A stretch of 64,000 nt of DNA from positions 53,758 through 117,757 of the forward strand of contig JASANG010000064.1 in NCBI GenBank assembly GCA_030248215.1. Direction: 5' to 3'. The translations under genes were made by a program, and so were the position numbers. Shown piece by piece: positions 46,506 to 57,800 of this stretch (its first letter is position 1; the number at the start of each line of letters is the position of its first letter). The DNA is from Enoplolaimus lenunculus. Its lineage: Eukaryota; Nematoda; Enoplea; Enoplida; Thoracostomopsidae. The notes below the pieces were generated by a model. The model did not search any database, was not told the origin of the DNA, and saw nothing but the letters and a program-made list of their open reading frames with translations.

Positions 46506-48529
46506 AGTTGAGCTACTCTTTACACATGGAATGAATACCTAAAAATAGCAGCTACGCATGTATGGTGTAACCTTATATCAGTTTCCGTTTCCAGTTCCGT
46601 TATAGAAATAACGGAAATTATGTTATTTCTACCTTAAAAATTTGTAATAATATCTGGCAAGTTTTTATTACAGGACGCTGCAAAATTATTTGAATTGAAA
46701 TAAAAATTACAAAATTCATTGAAATACTTAAAAATTTCAATGCATCCGCTATTTTTCAGACGGCCTGACGGCCGTCTCTTTTAAAATGAGAAATTTTCAG
46801 GGTATATATTTTACAATTCATTTTCCTTCGATATTTCAACAGCTAGCAGGTTTGTGGTTCTTTGGATTAGCTATCTTGAATGCAAATCCGTTGCCAAATT
46901 TAAACGGAAGAATTTAGAGTTTAGAGGTTAGTTTTAGAAAAAGTTGTCCCCTCGTTATTAGTGCGTGGATCCCCCCTAAAATCGCCATTCCTATTTATGA
47001 CCCATACATGTTACACTGGAGGCTTCATTTACATATCCATTATTTGTATTAATTATCGTTATACATTTTCGTTCAGCATTTGCACTTTTTTGCCGAATAC
47101 AGTAAATTGTTAACACGTAAACTATCAAGGTCAATCGGCGGTGTGGCGCAATCGGTGGCCAGGTTGTTCCGTTAGAGACGCTGTGAACAGTAATTGAGTG
47201 AAGTACTATTCCTGCTGGGGACTTTTAGATATTTTCAATTAATTTTTCAGCACCGAATTCATAGACAGATCTCTCTTGGCGGAGAAGCAATTAGCATATT
47301 TCCAGATGTAAGGTTTTATTTGACACTATGTTCAATACAGATTAGGAAAACGTTACTAATTTTTTCATTAACAATCGAGTTATGATTGTTTTCCCTCGAA
47401 ATTAAAAAATAGCCCAAAATTCATATGCTTAGCTCCTTCCCACATAAAACTTTTGGATTTCATCAAAGACTTAGGGTTGCGCGATACTTGTCGTCCGGCG
47501 CCGTCCGTCAGCATGCAACAGTAGGTGTGTCACCGTCCGTCATCATACGGCATTGTACGAGCGTAATTAACGTACGATGCATCGTACGTGCGTAATTCAC
47601 GTACGATACCGCTTCTACGTAGCTTTTGAGGGACTTATTGAACGTAACAAAACGTTTACTTTCTATTGAATGGGGAACGAGGCTACGTAACAACGTTGCT
47701 GACATCTCATAAGTATTGGTAAAGTCAAAAAATTAGTTTGCAGTAACTTTGTCAACCAGCTCATTAATACGCCCCCTGATGGTAAATTTCAATTTGCTAC
47801 AAGTGTTTCCTTTAAAGTTTAAACCATGTTGGCCCTTTTTAATCATGTTTCAGCTTCAGACATAAATGCAATCGGTGTCGTATTATATTTTCGAGGTCAT
47901 GCGTACCCCATCTCCGTGAGCCTTTCAGGGGCTGCTTGTTGTTTAAAAGTTACAACCCGCAAACAACAAGCACACCAGAGAAAAAAAAAAAAATCCTCGA
48001 AAGTTTACAATGCCCGATCTGTCTCATTTCGGGTACGCCGCGGTTTTACGCCATATTTTACAATTATCAACCAATATTTGACATAACTTTAAACACTGAA
48101 CTACTTAAAAAACACAAAAAAGTGGAAGAAGTTTGCAAATATATACATATATTATATATATAAATATAAATATGTATATGTAAATATTCATATATATAAT
48201 ATAAATATATAATATATACTCAATAGTTGCTAAAATTGCTCACTGTAACATATATTTGTCGCAACCATTCATCTATCAACTGTGAAAAGCTCTTTAGTGC
48301 ATCGTAGTAGGTATAGAAGTTTCAAAAACAACTGGATATTTCGAGGTTTTTGTAGAATTGCAAAGTTTTATTTAGTCCGTTTTTTGACGCTTCGATCAAG
48401 GTCTGTATTCTCAAATGCGTGTAGCACCTATCGCCAGTTTAGTAATAGGTTTTCAAAACAGTGGCCTGTGGCAACTGCCGATTATGAAGGTTGAATTTTT
48501 GTAGAATGGCAAGAGAAATATATGCATGC

Positions 48530-48671
48530 CAGGGTAAAACCAGAGATCTGCCTCCGGCTTCGGCTCTGGCAGAATATCGGCCTCCGGCTCCAGCTCCGCC
48601 ACCGGAAGAATTTTTGTCGCCTCACCTCAGCCTCTGGCTCCGGTATTTTTCACCTCCGGTTGCATCCTATG
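48530..48671. mobile_element. Short CCGGCTCCGG-type element
   Basis: It begins CAGGGTAAAACCAGAGATC and ends CACCTCCGGTTGCATCCTA. The flanks share GCATGC. Inside are CCTCCGGCTCCAGCTCC and CCTCTGGCTCCGG blocks. Confidence 0.55.
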
Positions 48672-48860
48672 GCATGCTAACGAAGGTTCTCTTGCAGTGA
48701 TATAAACAAGGGTTGGTGTCGATATTATAACGACAAATTTAACAAGCAGCCTCTAAAAGTGGCAATGGAGACGGGGTAAACACATATCACTTCGACAATT
48801 CTTTAATCTATTCCATTCTTTTATTTAAAATGTATTGAATTTAGCATCAACAATTACCTA

Positions 48861-49271
48861 CTGTAGTGTCCCGAATAAGAGGGGGACTGATATTTATTAG
48901 GCTTCTCCAGAGGGTACACCCCTTGTTATTCGGTTACAGACTGTTATTTATTTTTAACCGACGCTCCACCACCCTTCGTTACTGTCATATATATCCGGTA
49001 CTGCAACTATCCGTTGAATGAAACGTTTATTTGTCTTGCGTTAATAGCTTGAGCAATCATGAAAGGTTACACTTAGGAATGTACTTTCAAAATTTCAGCC
49101 TGAAAGATTACAACTCAATTTTATTTGGTCCTGGAGTCATTTATGCACTACAATTAGAAAAAACTAGGAACTCTATCCGCTTACGTACTCTTATTAGGGA
49201 TACGGGCTACTATTGATTGGGACTCAAAATGGAAACCCCCTCTTATTACCCCACACCCTCTGATTCGGGAA
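48861..49271 (+). mobile_element. CTGTAGTGTCCCGAATAAG element
   Basis: The left end after TA is identical to the copy at 12652 for 19 bases, and the body aligns throughout (TTGGTCCTGGAGTCATTTATG, TCTATCCGCTTACG). The right end stops at GATTCGGGA, so the last ~10 bases are lost or changed. Confidence 0.8.
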
Positions 49272-51261
49272 GTTGTCGTTTAATTATATTCCAGAACACG
49301 GCTCCTGTAACCGAGAATTTTTTATTGGAACCATGACTTTTGGTCTTGCAGCATTAATAATCAATATGGCGCTTATATAATTAAGCGTTTTTAATTGGTT
49401 TTTGCGACTCTTTTGTAGGTCTATTACTCTTCTGAGGCGACGATTGCAAAATTTTAATTTACGTTCCTTTTGCCAGTTAAAATGCATGATTTGTATAAAA
49501 TGTTCTCTGGAGCCCGCAGTCAGAGAGATTTGGAAACCTTATCCGTACAAAAAATTTAAACACCGGTTGTATATATAATGTCATGCGAAGTCCTCAAGGG
49601 GCCTTCCAAATTTTTTTACTCCCTCTACGAAAACGGAATGTTAAACTGGCCACGGGCCTGAATTAAGCCCAACGTGAATGCATTCCGCATAAAAAATCAA
49701 AAACCAAAGTAAGTAAACACATGACAATCGCCACTGCAAAGCTGATACCCCACGATGTTCGACTTGAAAGGCCAGCGCCTTATCCACTCGGCGACACAGT
49801 GCGAAAATGGTGTTGATCTATTAATATGTTGTTCTATAATCCGTGTACACCGAATCACAGTATACAAATTAACACGTAACACGTGTTGTGTTGCGTATAT
49901 AGTATATATGCAAATAAGGAAGTTTTGCACGTTAGGATCAAAAATAGGTTTTTAGAAATTAGGGGGGCAAATAGGGCAAATTTAAGGGGGTCACTTGTGA
50001 ACGATCCCTCGGAAAAATTCAGTTCTTTTTCATATTGTTGAAAGCATAATTTTTATAAGTTTCATTTACCCTAGAATACCGAAATTTCATCAAATAAGTC
50101 GGAATAAGTAGTTTCCCATTTTACAAATTTGGTAAAATTTATACCCAGAAACATCAACTGCTTTTAATAGAGCCGGCCTGCAGGCCGTCTCAAAAACAAA
50201 AAAAAAACGCTTTTGAGAATATTGCAAAGAAATTTAGAGTACAAAAATTACATTTGGTTTTTCGCTCGCTTTGCTAACAAATTCTTCAACACTGAATCAA
50301 TGCTTTGACTCTTGACGGATTAGACTCGATTCATAATGCACTCTTACCATAGTTAATTGGTATATTGTGTCTCATAAAAACGTCATAGTAGTAATTACCG
50401 TTTTCTAGAAAACCACTAATACAAACTCGGTTCGTATCGTTTAAACACGAGAAAAAAGTTTTGGTGATCCGTAAAAAATTCCTGCGTTCTCAGTCAAACG
50501 TAAACATTGCAACCTTGAACTGTTAAAAACAATGTTGCCGACAAAAAAAACAGGCGCAGCAAAAACAAGCGAACAGCGATTTTTTGCGCTGTGCAAACTG
50601 TGAACTTTTGTTGTTTTTTCAATTTTGTAGATTTAAAACGCGATAAATGAAAACGCGACGTTTAGTCTTTTAATCGGCATTTTATGGCGCCGAATACAAC
50701 CTCTGGCGAATCTAAAACGGGCATCGAGGCCATGGTCTTGCAACAAGAGTCAAAAGCGAAATTTTCTATTATGATTCACTAATACTAAAATCAAGTTTGG
50801 CTTATCGACCGCTTCGTTCGTGCGCTTTTTTTGCGTAATTTTGCAAGGTTCTGTTTAAAAATTTCTCGATCCCGCTACTTTATATAACTTTTGTGCTTTC
50901 TAATTTTATTCCAACAACAAAGATAATATAACTTGACATGTTTTAGACACGGTTTTTTTAAATTATCATAGTGATTATGCTCGTGTGAACAAAAATCAAC
51001 CGGGGGTAAACTGACATCACCGGGTTAGAGACCGTGGTCGATTTGATCAAAATTACATTTTGTCTGGAAAGGCAGTTTTTTGTTATATAACCGATTATAA
51101 CCATTTGGCAATTATATATTTCATTTTAGGGCTTGAAATATCAGTCATTTACAATGTCGGCGCGTGCAGGGCCGTAGCGAGCTCATCTTGCTAGGGAGCT
51201 AACTATATTTCAGAGGGTGACAGGAATTTTGGGTCTTTTAATATTTCGCATAGAAATATCA

Positions 51262-51501
51262 GCCAACGTATAGAACATTGCCGTAACAGTGGTATAAGCA
51301 TATTGCTAAGCCAAAGCCTAAAGCAGTAAGCCTACGCCTAAGCGTATTAAGAATGAGCTTATACCTAAGCGTAATGAGCTTATACCTGAGTCTAACCCTA
51401 AGCCTATGCCTAAGCAAAAAATTGTCTAATGCTTAGGCTTATTCGATTCCATACGCACAAAACAACGTTCCACTCTTGATCTTTACCTGGCCTGAAATCC
51501 G
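51262..51501 (-). mobile_element. TTAGGC-family element
   Basis: GCCAACGTATAGAACATTGC marks the left edge and GATCTTTACCTGGCC the right. The flanks AAATATCA (51254-51261) and AAATATCA (51502-51509) are identical, supporting an 8-bp target duplication. The core is CCTAAG-rich, that is TTAGGC on the minus strand. Confidence 0.75.
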
Positions 51502-52350
51502 AAATATCACAAAAACCTGTAAAATTGATTTTTAAAAGCATTTACATCTGGGTAAGGTATATTTTTAATGCTGAAAGCCATATTTGCTTGAAAAGTATAA
51601 TTTGGTGTACTGATTGCGGTTTTGTTGTAAGAACATATTATACCCAAACAAAGGCCGAATGTGATGGTTTTCTCACAATTAGGAAAATTATTTTAATTTA
51701 CGGCTAAATGTTAGCCAAGGCAAATATACTTACCTACAAACTGTATATAGTTCTTTAACGATGAATGTGACACTTATCAAACCGAACTATTATTGGTAGT
51801 GCACACGTCAATAGGCGTAAATTAAATCACAACATTTAACATGTTAATTCCAGATGGAATCAACTCAACTCAGAGTGAAAATCGACTTTACCCAGACTGA
51901 ATGCTTGCTAATACAGAAATAACTAACTCGCTACCTGTGTTGATTAATCAACTCATTGGAATTTGAAGTTTTACTGGAATCACCCTTTACCTTGATACTA
52001 GACTTTTAGTTTTAACATACAAAAAAGTTAAAAACGACTGCTCCTATGATTGAAAAACTTTAGTTGTACTTCTCTTTGTAAGTTTTGTGTTTTTCAAAGC
52101 TGTTTCTTGCACGATAAGAGTTGTTTTTAATAACAATAAATACAATTGAAATATTAATACTTAAATGCAATAATAAATCCCTGCGTGTACTGAACACTGC
52201 AGTTTAATGCAAACTGCAGAAAAACATTTCTTGCATTGTAACTAATTTAACTGTACTGTATCACAAAAATGTATCCCTGTTGACAGCAACTATATACGTT
52301 AATACCTGTTTTGACGAGTATAAGGCTGCGGTAAAATTTATAAAAGTTGT

Positions 52351-52523
52351 GGCCAATGTTATCTTTATCACGGAACTGAAGATTGCACATATTCCTAATC
52401 CTAAGCATTGAAAAAGGAACGTAAACTTGAGCATAATCCTAAACAAAAAATAGTTTAAAATCTAAGCCGACTTTTTCACAGTTCCACCAGAAAATGGAGC
52501 GGGCCTAGAAGTAAACATGGGCC
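52351..52523 (-). mobile_element. TTAGGC-family element, degraded array
   Basis: GGCCAATGTTATCTTTATC and AGAAGTAAACATGGGCC are the ends. The flanks AAAGTTGT and AAAGTTCG share six of eight bases. Only a few CCTAAG units remain. Confidence 0.7.
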
Positions 52524-52841
52524 AAAGTTCGCAAAGACTGAAATAAAATACGCCTTGCGTCTGTGTAATAAAGCAAGCATGCATTCACAACCGCGAATTA
52601 AAGACTATATTCATCTGTAACGTAAAGTTTGCAATTTTTTAATATTTACGTGTGTATTCAGTATTGCTTTTAAGTTTCAAATTTTACAACCAAGCAATTT
52701 TCAAATTATGCTGCGTAGCAAAACGCTAAGATATTTCTCTGCCGTTGAGGTACACCTGAATACACAAGATGCGCTTTGGTCCGAGCGCAACACGGTAGCA
52801 AAGATGACTTGAATTTGCTTATCAAGCAGGACAGAAGGAAC

Positions 52842-53024
52842 GGCCAATGTAAAGAACAGTGGCGGAACAGTATTATAAGCGTATTCCTAAGCCTAAGCCT
52901 AAGCCTAAACGTAAAAATGAACATATTCCTAAACCTAAGCCTAAGCATGAGCCTAAGCCAAGCAAAAAAATTAGTCTAATGCTTAAGCTTACTCTTTTCT
53001 AGTCCCGCGGAAATCTTTGTACGT
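52842..53024 (-). mobile_element. TTAGGC-family element
   Basis: The left end is GGCCAATGTAAAGAACAGTG. The core has CCTAAGCCTAAGCCTAAG at 52891-52908 and a second cluster of CCTAAG units at about 52931-52959. The right end is diverged. Confidence 0.75.
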
Positions 53025-53566
53025 TTCTTAATATATTTGTTGTTACTAAAGCAAAAGATGCAATTAGCCTGTTTTAAAATATATGTCAATCAGGAACTAT
53101 TGGCACTGCTAAACGGCTCTCTCTACAAGCTTAATCCTAATCCTAGGTTGTGTCAAAATATGAAAATTTCAAAAAGCAGAAATTTTTTGAAAAATATAAA
53201 AATGGTAAATTCAGCTATACTCGAACTGCACGTTTCAGATGGTTTCAATCGGCAAACAACTTCTATAGATTTTTTATCCGGAGCGCTTCATTTAAACGTC
53301 AAACTGAAATGTTACGTACATTCCAAGTAATAACAGCTCATGTATGCCTTTAATGTTTCTAAAAATAAACAAAATTTATGCTGAAACGAACAGCCGACTA
53401 CGAAAAAATTCAGTGAAATTTTTTATAATCCAACAACTGTCGATGCCGAAATAAAAGTTGAAATTTAAAATACATAAAAAATCTGTTCCAGTCCACAGTC
53501 ACATAAAATGTTAGAATTTTTTTAATGAATTACATGTGCATAAATATATAATCGATATTTTCAATA

Positions 53567-53976
53567 TTGTAGTGACCTAAATAAACGGGGGTCCCTATTT
53601 TGAGTCCTAATCAATAGAGAGTACGTATCCCTAATAAGATTCCGTAAGCGGATAATGTCCCCAAACCCTAATTAGAGCCCATAAATATCAATTGTCCCTA
53701 ATTACAGTGCATAAATAACTCTAGGCCTAAACAAAGTTGAGTTCTAAACATTAAAGCATACTTAAGTTTTGAAAGCACAGTCCTAAGTAAAACCTTGCAT
53801 TATCGCTTAAGCTTGTAATACAAGACAAATATACGTCTAATTTAACAGATAATTGCAGTACCGTATATACCAGTAAAAGGGTGGCGAAGCGTGGGTTAAA
53901 AAACAGTCCGTAACCGAATAACAGGGGTTCTGGAGGCCAAATGAATATAGCCCCACTATTATTCTGGTCACTACAG
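53567..53976 (-). mobile_element. CTGTAGTGTCCCGAATAAG element, reverse
   Basis: The ends are TTGTAGTGACCTAAATAAAC and ATTATTCTGGTCACTACAG. The body matches the copies at 12652 and 48861 on the minus strand (GCATAAATAACTC, GTAAGCGGATA). TA precedes the left end. Confidence 0.8.
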
Positions 53977-54066
53977 TGCCCAGAAACTTTAATAACTTAA
54001 GGGCACATTTTCAATAAAAGCCGAGTATTTGTTGAGTCTAAAGCTGAAATTGCTTTGCCTGTCTAA

Positions 54067-54276
54067 AAAACGAGGAACAGTGCCGTAACAGTAGCACGAT
54101 CCTAAGCCTAAGCGTAAGCCTAAGCGTAAACCTAAGCGTAAACCTAAGCGTAAGAATGCGTTTATACCTAAGCCTTAGCCTAAACCTTGGCAAAAAATAG
54201 TCTAAGACTAAAGCTTAACATTAATCTAGTATTGTAGTCCCACAGAAAAACGTTTTGACCTTTATCTTTATATGGG
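54067..54276 (-). mobile_element. TTAGGC-family element
   Basis: GAGGAACAGTGCCGTAACAG is followed by CCTAAGCCTAAGCGTAAGCC and repeated AAACCTAAGCGT. The right edge is GACCTTTATCTTTATATGGGC. The terminal bases of the left edge are eroded. Confidence 0.65.
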
Positions 54277-54568
54277 CTATAAAATCTCAGTAGCTGCCAT
54301 TGATGTTAAATTGCTGGCTACTCAAAAGTCGTCTAAAGCTGGCCCACTGGTGGACAAAAAATTTCATTATCATGTTTATTGTTTTCAATTGATTAGGACA
54401 TCGAAGCATTTGCACTGGCTTTCACGAATACAGCAAACACAAATTCATGTTGTCAAATTTATTAAAATTTGTTTCTTGTTGTATAACGATTACAAGATGC
54501 TCATGACACTTTTCCTTTAAAGCGGCTTTAATTTTTTAATTTCATCAATGCTGCTCATAGCATATCTC

Positions 54569-54763
54569 GGCCCATATTATTTTGACATGCGAAGTATATT
54601 TTCGCGAGCCTAATTTAACAGAGTTAGCTAAAGCCTTAGACTAATTTTTTGGCTGTCTTAGGCTTAACCTTAATAATAGGCTTACCCTTAATACTCTGAG
54701 GCTTAGGCTTAGGAATTTGTTCATTGTTTGTTCTGTTATGCCCTTCAAAGTAACATTGACTGT
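54569..54763 (+). mobile_element. TTAGGC-family element just downstream of the acyltransferase stop
   Basis: It runs from GGCCCATATTATTTTGAC to CCCTTCAAAGTAACATTGAC, with GGCTTAGGCTTAGGAATTTG inside. It lies 44 bases beyond the acyltransferase stop codon, so it probably forms part of that gene's 3' UTR. Confidence 0.7.
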
Positions 54764-54806
54764 GCTTATACTCTATGCGGAAAAAGGTTAATGATGTACA
54801 CGTCTT

Positions 54807-57800
54807 CTATTCAGACCTTGGCGTATCAACATACGAGTCCCGAAAACTTTTGTCAATTCCTGTTTCAAGGTCTTGATTCAGGTTTGGTGCTCGATCAAAT
54901 AGTTTCCTAAGTCGCGGAGGAGTTTGCGACCCTCTCTCAGCGCTCGAGGTATTAGCCGGATTAGCAGCAGGGACAGAATTTTGACTCGATGACCCTGAGA
55001 TGTATTGATGATGACCCTGACGTCGATTATAATCTGGAATTACGGGAGACACTTGCGCCATGGATCTTGCACGAGAATCCTGAATAGTGTTGAATAATTT
55101 GTTCAGGAAAAGTTTTTCTAAGTTCATTGCTGATGCTTCAAACGCGATGCTGAATACGAATGCAGCTGCGTACGCAATAACGAGATGGCCAAGAAAAAAA
55201 TAGACCTGAAACAGTAAACATAAGAATTTCACTTAAAAATACCTACAAAAAACATTTTTTGCGTTTTAAACAAAGCGTTTCATATTGATGCTAGAATATC
55301 GTTTTGACATAGTTTTGCTCACGGGACACAACGAGATGGCCGTGGAAAACGTAGACGTGAAGCGGTGGATAATGCAACTTCCACAACATCATGTGTACAC
55401 CAGGTAACTTTTGAAGGGGTAGTGTGATGGACACGGAAGCCATAGAAGCTTCAATGTCCAGCGCACGGAAGCCAAAAACTTCAGTATCCCGGACACTGAA
55501 GATTTTTGGCTTCATTATCGCAGACAATGAAACCAAAACGTTTTAGCATTCGGGACATTGAAGCCAAAAAAGCTTCGGTGTTCGTGATACTGAAGCCAAA
55601 AATCCTTCAGTGTCCAGCATACTCAAGCCAAAAAAGCTTCAGTGTCCGGGATACTGAAGCCAAAACAGCTTCTGTGTCCGGGATACTGAAGCCAAAAAAG
55701 CTTCTGTGTCCGGGATACTGAAGCCAAAAACGCTTCAGTGTCCGGCACACTTAAGCTATTGGCTACTAAAGCAAAAATGCTCGGCAATATATTCTTAGAA
55801 ACATAACGTAAACGTGTTATACCTGCAACTTGGGCGGATGATACCGGGGGAAATGGTAGAGGTCACCTCCCCATCTATCGAAAATTTAGTACGATAAATT
55901 AGCAAGATTTATACCTTGCAGGTTTTGGATCAATTGAGGTTTGACCGCTTCAAAGCGAGGTGAAAAACTGTAATATTTACCGTAGGCAGAATACTTTAAT
56001 TGATGCTACCCGTGGAAATTAAGTCATATTTTTCTAGAATCTTGCCTTTCAGATCTGAAAATGGTAGATGATACTCCACACAACCCCTTTAGTCATTCTT
56101 TTCTTAAACTGAAGCGTTTTGGCTTCAGTGTCTCGAATACTGAAGCCAAAATGTTCAGTGTCTATGATACTGAAGCAAAAAAGCTTCAGTGTCCATGACA
56201 CTACACCTTTAATTTTTACCTGGAGTGCCCCAGATATTATGGAAGTTTATTATGATTGGAGAGGCAAACACAAGGAAGAAGCCAAGGGGTAGCTATACAG
56301 AACATAAGAGCTGACGCTTTGGCAGTGAAGGAGTGTGGGGCCCATCCCGACGCACGGCTAACTACCCATACTCGGCGAGTCGCCCCCCCCCGGTTGAGGC
56401 CCTTTACTAGTAGCGCATCCGGAAATTTCTGACGGAGGGCGCAGTATAGTGGAAAAGGTGCCAAATGCAACTTTGTATCACAAATGTAAAAACTTGTAAG
56501 GTAGGAAATATAACCTTTTTTCGTAAAAAATATTTTATGGCTGCCTGGAATTATATAGTGAAAAAGACTTGCGTGAGAGAAGCACAACGTAATTTAGGTG
56601 ACACAAAACTAAAACAGTACAAGGTAGAGACTTTACCATTTTATCATGATAATTTTCATGATCGGGGTGTTCCTCTATGGATCCGCACCAGCCTCCCACT
56701 GGAAATATTTATCCTGGTGTGAAAATACACTTATAAAACTTATAGCTAAAAAAGAAATCTGCATCTCGTTTTAACTCTGAAACAACAACTTCATGCGAAA
56801 GTCTGTAAACGCAATATAATTGGCGAAAAATTAAAATTTTTTCCCTGTTTCGTACTTTGGAGGTTTTCTTAAAGACCCACTGCTTATCAGATTTCACCAG
56901 ACTGAACCCGACGCCACCTCCGCAAATTTCCTTCAGTCGAGATTGGGCTTGGGATATCGCAGTTTAGCAACGAACTGGTGAGTTTAAGATAGGGTCTGAG
57001 CACTGCAGTTTTGAGGTCGGTTCATCCGTCAACTAACGAGCTCAGAACGGCTTAAGAATACAAAAGCGGTTGAAGTTGCTGTAAAGTTGTTTACAAAATG
57101 ATATCGACCGGAACTACAAATCTTAATTCATATAGAATATAGGACCGACAAAATTAGCTACATAAGAGCATCACAAGTTTCACCAAACTAATGACTATTG
57201 TGGTAAATCAAAAATTTCAGCAGACGGATGTAACATTTTAGCCTCCGGTGTCAGAATGTTGCAGTTAAGCCCCTCAAACTTGGAACACCTCAGTATCAAC
57301 AAACACACAATAAAATTGCACATGGTAATGCCGTTTCCGGGCAAAATGCCAAACTTTTCCGACCATATTTTGCAAACTTATAGTAAAAAATACGAGTTTT
57401 TCACAGAAGGTGGAAAAAATTTCTTCTGCTACGAAAATAATGTGTGGCAGTGTCTTGCTTGATCAGAGTTTTTGTGATGAGCATGTCCCTTATCTGCCGC
57501 CGCCTGAGTTTTAGCTCCTATGTTTACATATAGCAGATATGCAAACGTGTCATGATGTGTGACTCTATGACCCGCTAGGATTCATATACGTGGCTGGACT
57601 ATATGTGGGTGATCAAAGACGTATAATAGAAGTTAGGTGTTTAGTGTCATCACTGTTCAATTCGACAGGCTTTTGTAATGTTATCAACAAAGGATAAATC
57701 GTGAATTTGTTCCAATCTGTGCCACTATGATTGGAATTTATTATGCGACACATAGATTTGACTGAACTAGATTTAGATTCTAAAGAACGCCTCATTGCTA

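Larger units (their letters stand above)
46506..54806. other. Gene-poor, repeat-rich stretch
   Basis: There is no supported exon in 8.3 kb. It holds a CAGGGT-type fragment (46566-46640), a tRNA-like head (about 47150-47215), an AT microsatellite (48135-48225), DNA elements at 48530-48671, 48861-49271, 51262-51501, 52351-52523, 52842-53024, 53567-53976, 54067-54276 and 54569-54763, and a minus-strand tRNA-like segment (about 49720-49806). The region 49820-51160 shows no repeat or gene that I can name. Confidence 0.55.

Noticed and set aside
47936-48163. RING-like LESLQCPICL frame
   Set aside because: Only one CxxC pair is present, no further metal ligands follow, and there is no splice support.
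52889-52990. True telomere or chromosome end, from the TTAGGC/CCTAAG runs
   Set aside because: The runs are short, interspersed, occur in both orientations and sit inside elements with inverted ends and target duplications.
55430-55757. CRISPR-like array (regular ~36-bp units)
   Set aside because: The units are contiguous without unique spacers, the host is a eukaryote, and the repeats lie inside a mobile element.
56237-56587. 116-codon minus-strand frame
   Set aside because: It lies in an intron next to a mobile element, has low-quality content and no family resemblance.
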